Assembly (NCBI GenBank): GCA_037388705.1
Contig: JARRJY010000062.1
Span: forward strand, 1 to 11,726
Length of the DNA stretch: 11,726 nucleotides
From: JARRJY01 sp037388705
GTDB lineage: Bacteria > Pseudomonadota > Gammaproteobacteria > UBA6429 > Thiohalophilaceae
Reading direction: 5' to 3'
Below, in pieces: positions 7,042-11,726 of the stretch; position 1 is the stretch's first letter; every line of letters starts with the position of its first letter. The notes under the pieces were generated by a model. It was not told the DNA's origin and did not search any database. It saw only the letters and a list, made by a program, of their open reading frames with translations. The position numbers and the translations under genes were made by a program.

Positions 7042-9231
7042 TTAGTACATATCCTGGGGATCCACATCCACTGACCAGCGAACCTTGCGACCAGTCTTAA
7101 GGTTCTCCAGTTTAAGCAACCAAGGTGTAAGGAAATTCTGTAATTGCTGACGGTCGCTGGCCTGTACCAGTAACTGTGCCCGGTAGCGGCCGGCTCGCCG
7201 TTCCATCGGGGCTGGCTGAGGACCGAGGATAAAGACCTTGTCATTTTCACCGGCCTGTAGGCGAGCATCACGTAAAAAGTTTATGGGCGTACCAGCATCT
7301 GGCGCTTCAGCCCTTACCAACGCAAGGTAACTGTAAGGTGGCCAGTCAGCCGCTTTACGCTCCTGCAGTAAGGAGCGGGCTAATGCCGGGTAGTCCTGGT
7401 TTTGCAGGTAATGCAGCAGCGCCTGCTCTGGATGGTGGGTCTGGATCAATACCTCACCGGGTTTTTCAGCCCGTCCTGCCCGTCCTGCCACCTGCAGGAT
7501 CAGCTGGCTGATACGTTCAGCACCGCGAAAGTCAGTGCTGTAAAAGCCCTGGTCTGCTTCCAGAATACCCACCAGTGTGACATCGGGAAAGTGGTGTCCC
7601 TTTGCCAGCATTTGGGTACCTATAAGAATGCTGGCTTTCCCGGAGTGGATTTCTTCCAGAAGGTTTTTGAAAGCATCCTTACGCCGGGTATTGTCGCGAT
7701 CGATACGCACTGTTTGATAGTCCGGGAACAGCTCATTAAGTGCGGCTTCGATACGTTCAGTGCCCTGTCCATAGCCATGCAGTTCTTCACCCTGGCATTC
7801 CGGACACTGCTTATCGGCTTGCCGTTCACTGCCACAATGGTGGCAACGCAGTCGACGGTCTCGATGATGATATGTCATGTGAGCATCACAGCGTGCGCAT
7901 GTGGCATGCCAGCCACAGTCATGACACATGAGAACCGGTGCGTAACCTCGTCGATTTAAAAATAGTAATACCTGGTTACCCTGTTCAAGGTGGGTACGCA
8001 TGGCGGCTAACAGCGACGGCGAAAGGCCATGATCCATTTGCAGGCCCCGAATATCTATAGTACGAATGTCTGGAGGCACGGCATTACCGGCTCGTTGATC
8101 CAGAACCAGGTGCCGGTAGCGTTGCTGTTCAATGTTATACAGGCTTTCCAGCGATGGTGTCGCGGAACCCAGTATTATGGGGATGTTATTGCGTTGTGCT
8201 CTTAACACCGCAAGGTCACGGGCTGAATAACGAAAACCATCCTGCTGCTTGAACGAGGCATCATGTTCTTCATCAATAATAATGACACCCGGGTCCTGTA
8301 GCGGTGTAAAAAGTGCCGAACGGGTACCAATGACTACCCGTGCATCACCATTTCGAGCAGCCAGCCATGCCCCCAGACGTGCCTGGTCATTCAGGCCGGA
8401 ATGTAACACCGCGATAGGAATAGTGAGTCGTTGTCTAAAGCGCTCCAGCAATTGTGGTGTCAGGCCTATCTCAGGTACTAGTACCAGTGCCTGCTGGTTG
8501 TTATCCAGGGCCTGCCTGATGATTTGCAAATAGACTTCTGTTTTTCCACTGCCGGTTACCCCTTCCAGTAGAAAAGTATTAAAGCTGCCCAGTGAGCTCG
8601 TAACTTCAGCTACGGCAGTCTGTTGCTGGGGATTTAGCGAGGGTGACGAGCCCGTTACATCCGTGGGATGTTCTACCAGGGGTTGCTCAGTTATCGACAC
8701 CAGCTGTTTTTCAACCAGCTTGTGCATAATTGGCCGCCAGTTATCATGTGCGTCATCCAGTTGCGCTGCATTCATCCCTTCCGGGATATTTCGCAGGTGG
8801 TCCAGTAACTGCGCCTGCCGTGGGGCTCTTTTCAGTTCCCCACTACCCGTTGCCAGGCCTTTCTCGGTAAGCCGCCAGATTTGTAGACCTTTCACATTAA
8901 GGGCATGACCCTGTCGCAATAAAACGGGCAGGGCATGATGTAGCACTTCACCAACTGGATGCTGGTAGTAGCGGCTGGCCCAGAGTAACAATTGAAAGAC
9001 ATCGTCATTAAACACCGGGCTACTATCCAGTACCTCGCAGATGGGCTTGAGCCGCGAGACAGGAATAGCCGATTGCTCGACTATCTCAAGTAAAATTCCG
9101 ATAACTTGTCGACGGCCAAAGGGAACTCGTACCCTTGTCCCGGGTTGTAATGATTGCTGTGTGTCACTATCACCTGGCAGGTAATCAAAACTACGTCTTA
9201 GGGGGGTGGGAATAGCCACACGCAGGATCAT
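7042..9231 (-). CDS. priA: Primosomal protein N' (replication restart helicase PriA)
   Basis: PriA is a 3'-to-5' DNA helicase that recognises stalled forks and loads the primosome for replication restart. The 729-residue length is close to E. coli PriA (732). The N-terminal DNA-binding domain occupies about 1-105 (MILRVAIPTPLRRSFDYLPG). The helicase core shows Walker A GVTGSGKT (224-231), motif Ia LVPEIGLTPQ, the DEEH Walker B box (320-323) and GSATPS. Eight cysteines bind two zinc ions in the order CxxC (436/439), CxxC (445/448), CxxC (463/466) and CxxC (476/479), all present. Motif V/VI residues are in GTQMLAKGHHFPDV and QVAGRAGR. The ATG at 9231 has AGGA about 11-14 bases upstream. No truncation is seen. 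Upstream lies the DnaA-box region, so control by DnaA is possible but unproven. Confidence 0.98.
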   Translation of the reverse strand: MILRVAIPTPLRRSFDYLPGDSDTQQSLQPGTRVRVPFGRRQVIGILLEIVEQSAIPVSRLKPICEVLDSSPVFNDDVFQLLLWASRYYQHPVGEVLHHALPVLLRQGHALNVKGLQIWRLTEKGLATGSGELKRAPRQAQLLDHLRNIPEGMNAAQLDDAHDNWRPIMHKLVEKQLVSITEQPLVEHPTDVTGSSPSLNPQQQTAVAEVTSSLGSFNTFLLEGVTGSGKTEVYLQIIRQALDNNQQALVLVPEIGLTPQLLERFRQRLTIPIAVLHSGLNDQARLGAWLAARNGDARVVIGTRSALFTPLQDPGVIIIDEEHDASFKQQDGFRYSARDLAVLRAQRNNIPIILGSATPSLESLYNIEQQRYRHLVLDQRAGNAVPPDIRTIDIRGLQMDHGLSPSLLAAMRTHLEQGNQVLLFLNRRGYAPVLMCHDCGWHATCARCDAHMTYHHRDRRLRCHHCGSERQADKQCPECQGEELHGYGQGTERIEAALNELFPDYQTVRIDRDNTRRKDAFKNLLEEIHSGKASILIGTQMLAKGHHFPDVTLVGILEADQGFYSTDFRGAERISQLILQVAGRAGRAEKPGEVLIQTHHPEQALLHYLQNQDYPALARSLLQERKAADWPPYSYLALVRAEAPDAGTPINFLRDARLQAGENDKVFILGPQPAPMERRAGRYRAQLLVQASDRQQLQNFLTPWLLKLENLKTGRKVRWSVDVDPQDMY

Positions 9232-9286
9232 TATTGCCAGGATCCTACTTTCTTCGTATAAAAGTTATCGCGCATAGTTAAGATTG

Positions 9287-9443
9287 TTTCTAGCTTAAAT
9301 AGGCTAAGTTGCTGCCCTGTTTTAAGAACTCATTTTATCCACAGATCCTGTGGATAAGTCTGTGGATGAAGTGGGAGATTTTGCCATAAATGCCCATCAT
9401 TGTTACAGAAATGTTAAATTGGCTAGAAATTAAACTAGGCTAA
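9287..9443. repeat. Short repeats flanking the DnaA boxes
   Basis: TTTCTAGC at 9287-9294 is the exact reverse complement of GCTAGAAA at 9422-9429. TTAAATAGGCTAA at 9295-9307 recurs directly as TTAAACTAGGCTAA at 9430-9443, differing by one inserted base. Both pairs lie on either side of the DnaA-box group. The function is unknown, and chance cannot be ruled out in AT-rich DNA. Confidence 0.4.
9335..9369. promoter_or_regulatory. Cluster of DnaA boxes (two exact, one near-exact)
   Basis: TTATCCACA at 9335-9343 and its exact reverse complement TGTGGATAA at 9349-9357 are two perfect DnaA boxes facing each other over 5 bases that contain GATC. TGTGGATGA at 9361-9369 is a third box with one mismatch, in the same direction as the second. 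Three closely spaced sites of a 9-base motif are unlikely by chance. They may control priA, titrate DnaA or belong to an origin. Confidence 0.65.
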
Positions 9444-9526
9444 AAATACCAAGAAAATCAAAATCTTGTATTGTTTTTATAGTCTTTTTTTCATTTTTAT
9501 GACACAAATTTTGCGCCTGGCCGAGG

Positions 9527-9548
9527 TTATTCCCAAACCTGTGTATAA
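9527..9548. promoter_or_regulatory. Further DnaA box (exact) with adjacent near-match
   Basis: TGTGTATAA at 9540-9548 is the reverse complement of TTATACACA, the other high-affinity form of the DnaA box. TTATTCCCA at 9527-9535 matches the consensus TTATNCACA with one mismatch on the opposite strand. These lie about 170 bases from the main cluster, across the T-rich stretch. Confidence 0.5.
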
Positions 9549-9626
9549 ATTTGCTCTGTGTGCGCAATTTTGGTGCTTAAAATGTACCCATATGATGCCT
9601 ATTTTTTACACTATTGCCGTGTCATA

Positions 9627-9674
9627 TGATTATTTTTTCAGCAAAAATTTTTCGAACAGGCTGAAAAATAATCA
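9627..9674. repeat. Long imperfect inverted repeat in the intergenic region
   Basis: GATTATTTTTTCAGC (9628-9642) pairs with GCTGAAAAATAATC (9660-9673) with a single extra T in the left arm; one more T-A pair (9627/9674) extends the stem to 15 pairs. The 17-base loop holds the palindrome AAAAATTTTT (9643-9652). It could be a protein-binding site, a transcript hairpin or an origin element. No gene ends nearby on either strand, so a plain terminator is a poor fit. Confidence 0.55.
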
Positions 9675-9781
9675 CTTTAACCGTCCTTTGTGTATTTTGT
9701 TTTAACCAGCAAGGTACACTTGATATATCCTAACGTATATCTTCAGTTTCTGTCCGAATTTTCCATCGAGGTGGTGCCCCA

Positions 9782-10723
9782 ATGAGGTTTCTGATTGCAA
9801 TATTGTCGCTGGTATCAATACCTGGTTTTTCATGGGCTGTGCCCATTGCGGATTACCCGGCTCAGCAAATTACTGACCATACCTATGTTATCCATGGACC
9901 GTTGGAGTACCCCAACGAGAAGAACGGGGGGTTTATGAATAATCCCGGTTTCGTGATCACCAGCAATGGCGTAGTAGTGATTGATCCTGGTTCAAGTGTC
10001 TACACCGGTCAGATGGTCCTGCGCCAGATCCGCAAAGTTACCAACAAGCCGGTCACCCACATACTCAATACCCATGTACATGGTGATCACTGGCTAGGTA
10101 ACCAGGCATTTGCGGATGTTTTTCCCAAAGCCGTCATCATGGCGCACCCGAAAATGATAACCCAGGCGAAAAACGGTGAAGATAAACAATGGCTGACAAT
10201 GATGGAACGGCTTACCAGGGGCGCCACAAAGGGTACCCGGGCAATAATTCCAAACATGGCTGTTGATGATGCGTACCAATTCAAAGCAGGTGGAATAACT
10301 TTTAAAATCTACGCACCGGGTAAAGCACATAGTGGTACCGATATTATGATCCACGTGGTAGAAGAATCGGTTGTATTTGGCGGAGACAATATTTTAAATG
10401 GTCGAATCGCGCGTATGGATGATGCAACGTTCAGGGGCAATATAAATGCCTGCGATGTGGCAATGAAAATCAAAGCCAAACATTATGTGCCTGGACATGG
10501 TTTAACAGGTGATAGCAAAATGGTTGGACGGTTTAAAAAGTATCTTGTAACTCTTTATATAGAAGTTGGAAAGCTTTATGAGCAGGGAATGAGTGATTTC
10601 GAAATGAAGCCCAAAGTAGTGGCCAGCCTAAACGATTTCCATGACTGGAATGGTTTTAATGTTGAGGTGGGACGTCATATCAATCTTGCCATGCTTGAAG
10701 TTGAGGCAGCAATGTTTGAATAA
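9782..10723 (+). CDS. Exported metallo-beta-lactamase-fold zinc hydrolase (SoxH / quinoprotein-relay type)
   Basis: This 313-residue protein is a periplasmic metallo-hydrolase whose substrate is not known. Residues 1-19 form a signal peptide with likely cleavage after SWA. The MBL metal ligands are all visible: H98, H100, D102 and H103 in THVHGDHWLGN, H183 in GKAHSGTD, D202 in FGGDN and H239 in YVPGHG. The opening YVIHGPLEYPNEKNGGFMNN followed by GFVITSNGVVVIDPG resembles the quinoprotein relay/SoxH-like hydrolases found near sulfur- or methanol-oxidation genes; that name is by resemblance, and no such genes are here. A strong ribosome binding site, GAGGTGG (9768-9774), lies 7 bases before the ATG. 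The gene stands alone, divergent from priA and convergent with the kinase fragment. A true antibiotic-hydrolysing lactamase is less likely. Confidence 0.88.
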   Translation: MRFLIAILSLVSIPGFSWAVPIADYPAQQITDHTYVIHGPLEYPNEKNGGFMNNPGFVITSNGVVVIDPGSSVYTGQMVLRQIRKVTNKPVTHILNTHVHGDHWLGNQAFADVFPKAVIMAHPKMITQAKNGEDKQWLTMMERLTRGATKGTRAIIPNMAVDDAYQFKAGGITFKIYAPGKAHSGTDIMIHVVEESVVFGGDNILNGRIARMDDATFRGNINACDVAMKIKAKHYVPGHGLTGDSKMVGRFKKYLVTLYIEVGKLYEQGMSDFEMKPKVVASLNDFHDWNGFNVEVGRHINLAMLEVEAAMFE

Positions 10724-10738
10724 AGCTTATTGCTTTAT
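10720..10738. terminator. Small hairpin between the hydrolase and kinase stop codons
   Basis: ATAAAGC (10720-10726) and GCTTTAT (10732-10738) form a 7-bp stem with a 5-base loop. It spans both stop codons of the convergent genes, which are three bases apart. The stem is AT-rich and has no clear U-tract on the + strand, so a terminator role is only a possibility. Confidence 0.3.
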
Positions 10739-11290
10739 AGGTAAAGTAAGAGTAAAGGTAGAACCTGTACCAACCTGGCTTTCAACATCCAGTTTTCCAC
10801 CAAGCATTAGTGAAAAATGTTGACTGATACTCAGGCCAAGGCCGGTTCCCTGGTATTTTCGAGTTGTGCTCGAGTCAACCTGTTTAAACGCTTCAAAAAT
10901 TTCCTCGAGTGAGCCAGGCGAAATACCAATTCCGCTATCAATTACCCTGATAACCAGGTTATTTTCATTATCCTGGCAATCCAGTGTAATGGTTCCTTTC
11001 TCGGTAAATTTAATGGCATTACTCAGCAGATTGATAATTATCTGCGATAGCATACTCCGATCAGTAAAAATCTTGTCATTTTTACAGTTATTTACAATTT
11101 TAAAAGTTAACGATTTTTCATCGGCAAGCGGCTTTAAAACAGAACTGATTTCCTCAAGTAACGGGTTAAGATTAAAACTAGTTTTAACTGCCTCGAATTT
11201 TCCCGCCTCAACTTTTGCCAGATCCAGGACGCTGTTAATAAGTCCCAGTAAATGCTCTGAACTGGTGTAAACCAGTTCCAGTTGTTTCTT
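10727..11290 (-). CDS. Histidine kinase, C-terminal half only (end of HisKA plus HATPase), 5' end broken
   Basis: This 187-codon fragment holds the last helix of a HisKA domain (KKQLELVYTSSEHLLGLINS) and a full ATP-binding domain. The boxes are visible: N box NLLSNAIKFT, G1 DSGIGIS, F box FEAFKQVD and G2 GTGLGLSIS, ending LPIKQ. Homology begins at 11290. Past that point the - strand frame reads six unrelated residues and hits a stop (11309-11311), so there is no phospho-acceptor histidine and no natural start; the first ATG (11053) lies inside the ATPase domain. Its true upstream half appears to be the + strand fragment that begins at 11291, in the opposite direction. As it stands this piece cannot signal. 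It ends three bases from the hydrolase stop, so this orientation is probably the original one of the gene's 3' end. Confidence 0.8.
   Translation of the reverse strand, partial: KKQLELVYTSSEHLLGLINSVLDLAKVEAGKFEAVKTSFNLNPLLEEISSVLKPLADEKSLTFKIVNNCKNDKIFTDRSMLSQIIINLLSNAIKFTEKGTITLDCQDNENNLVIRVIDSGIGISPGSLEEIFEAFKQVDSSTTRKYQGTGLGLSISQHFSLMLGGKLDVESQVGTGSTFTLTLPIKQ
11217..11290 (-). repeat. Left arm of a perfect 74-bp inverted repeat inside the kinase
   Basis: The reverse complement of 11217-11290 is identical, base for base, to 11653-11726. Both encode the same kinase residues (KKQLELVYTSSEHLLGLINS and the next few) on opposite strands. Identity stops at 11290/11291; the other boundary is cut by the window end, so the repeat may be longer. 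Confidence 0.95.
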
Positions 11291-11726
11291 ATGCCAATAA
11301 CAAAACTTTCACTATAAAAATTATTAAGGATAGTTCGGACATCTATAATGAAATATCTTTGCTATCCAACCGCTTAATACTTTCATCTATTCTGTTTGTA
11401 CTTATCCTTGGTATTTTTATGTGGAAAACACTGGATATAACTGCTATCCAGCCATTAAGAAGGGAAATCAATGAACGGATCAAGACGGAAGAAAAACTTA
11501 AAATAGCACGTGATGAGGCCTTACAGGCATCCAGGCATAAATCAGAATTCATGGCTAACATGAGTCACGAATTACGCACACCATTAAATTCCATAATCGG
11601 TTTTACATCCATTGTTAAAGAAGGACTGGCCGGCCCTGTTAATGATGAGCAAAAGAAACAACTGGAACTGGTTTACACCAGTTCAGAGCATTTACTGGGA
11701 CTTATTAACAGCGTCCTGGATCTGGC
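11291..11726 (+). CDS. Histidine kinase, transmembrane-HisKA part (both ends incomplete)
   Basis: The reading frame (codon phase from 11293) shows a short extracytoplasmic stretch, one transmembrane segment (LILSSILFVLILGIFMW, about 11374-11424), a charged linker helix and a HisKA domain with MSHELRTPLNSIIGF. The phospho-acceptor histidine codon is at 11566-11568. The frame runs off the window at the end of HisKA. Upstream the frame stays open to a stop at 11239-11241, but from 11290 leftwards it reads the antisense of the kinase, which is not coding, and there is no good start codon. The N-terminal sensor region is therefore missing at the 11290/11291 junction. Beyond the window it presumably continues into an ATPase domain like the - strand fragment. 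Its ligand and response-regulator partner are unknown. Confidence 0.75.
11653..11726 (+). repeat. Right arm of the perfect 74-bp inverted repeat
   Basis: It is identical to the reverse complement of 11217-11290 and ends exactly at the last base of the window. The 362 bases between the arms carry the transmembrane and phospho-acceptor part of the kinase. Confidence 0.95.

Larger units (their letters stand above)
9232..9781. other. AT-rich non-coding region between divergent genes, with DnaA boxes and repeats
   Basis: About 550 bases separate priA from the divergently transcribed metallo-hydrolase. There is no convincing gene. A 79-codon frame (9466-9705) has no family features and an unusual composition. 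The left third has short repeats around a group of DnaA boxes. The middle (about 9400-9520) is extremely A/T-rich with long T runs, as a DNA-unwinding element would be. The right part has a 14-15 bp inverted repeat, two copies of CATATGAT 34 bases apart (9589-9596, 9623-9630) and an inverted GATATA/TATATC (9722-9727, 9736-9741) before the hydrolase ribosome binding site. It must carry the promoters of both genes, but none is clear. Confidence 0.6.

Noticed and set aside
7402..7959. 185-codon open frame on the + strand
   Set aside because: It lies antisense within priA, whose frame is intact with all motifs; the frame is a by-product of priA codon use.
9255..9281. Possible priA promoter: TTAACT and TATACG on the - strand
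   Set aside because: The spacer is only 15 bases and each hexamer matches four of six; too weak to list in AT-rich DNA.
9335..9548. Firm call of a chromosomal or plasmid replication origin
   Set aside because: DnaA boxes alone do not show this; there is no dnaA, rep or par gene, and the surrounding genes are ordinary chromosomal ones.
9466..9705. Open frame of 79 codons in the intergenic region
   Set aside because: It has no ribosome binding site of note, low-complexity AT-driven composition and no recognisable motif; it overlaps the DnaA box and the inverted repeat.
10866..11270. 134-codon open frame on the + strand
   Set aside because: It is antisense to the kinase ATPase domain, which has all its motifs on the - strand.

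Overview
The window reads as chromosomal DNA of a gammaproteobacterium with moderate GC content. The evidence is the linkage priA - argS - SPOR/FtsN-like gene, an arrangement familiar from gammaproteobacteria, together with the closeness of PriA and ArgRS to gammaproteobacterial proteins. Two signalling enzymes, a periplasmic metallo-hydrolase and a membrane histidine kinase suggest a free-living environmental species. The genus cannot be told from the sequence. I see no tRNA, rRNA, CRISPR array, phage or transposase.

Layout. (1) 1-1107, + strand: the 3' part of a membrane-anchored class III adenylate cyclase. (2) 1109-9231, - strand, read from right to left: priA; a membrane-anchored protein of unknown function; argS; a SPOR-domain (FtsN-like) protein; a YugP-type membrane zinc peptidase; and an HD-GYP c-di-GMP phosphodiesterase. 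A good sigma70-type promoter lies before argS and a sigma28(FliA)-like promoter before the HD-GYP gene. The cyclase and HD-GYP genes converge with one base between their stop codons and share a hairpin. (3) 9232-9781: an AT-rich, apparently non-coding stretch of about 550 bp between divergent genes. It holds three exact DnaA boxes (two as an inverted pair), near-matches, flanking repeats and a long imperfect inverted repeat. (4) 9782-10723, + strand: an exported metallo-beta-lactamase-fold hydrolase. (5) 10727-11726: a histidine kinase gene broken into two opposed pieces. The C-terminal half lies on the - strand, and the transmembrane-HisKA half on the + strand.

The most unusual structure is at the right end. 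A perfect 74-bp inverted repeat (11217-11290 and 11653-11726) encodes the same kinase residues on opposite strands, and the second arm reaches the last base of the window. Turning round the 362 bp between the arms would rejoin the kinase halves into one - strand frame. This is either a real inversion or inverted duplication, or a fold-back assembly or amplification artefact. The position at the window edge makes an artefact a serious possibility.

Functionally, the - strand genes combine replication restart (PriA), translation (ArgRS) and envelope/division functions (SPOR protein, zinc peptidase). The left end carries two second-messenger enzymes (cAMP synthesis and probable c-di-GMP breakdown). 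The DnaA boxes upstream of priA could tie this region to initiation control.
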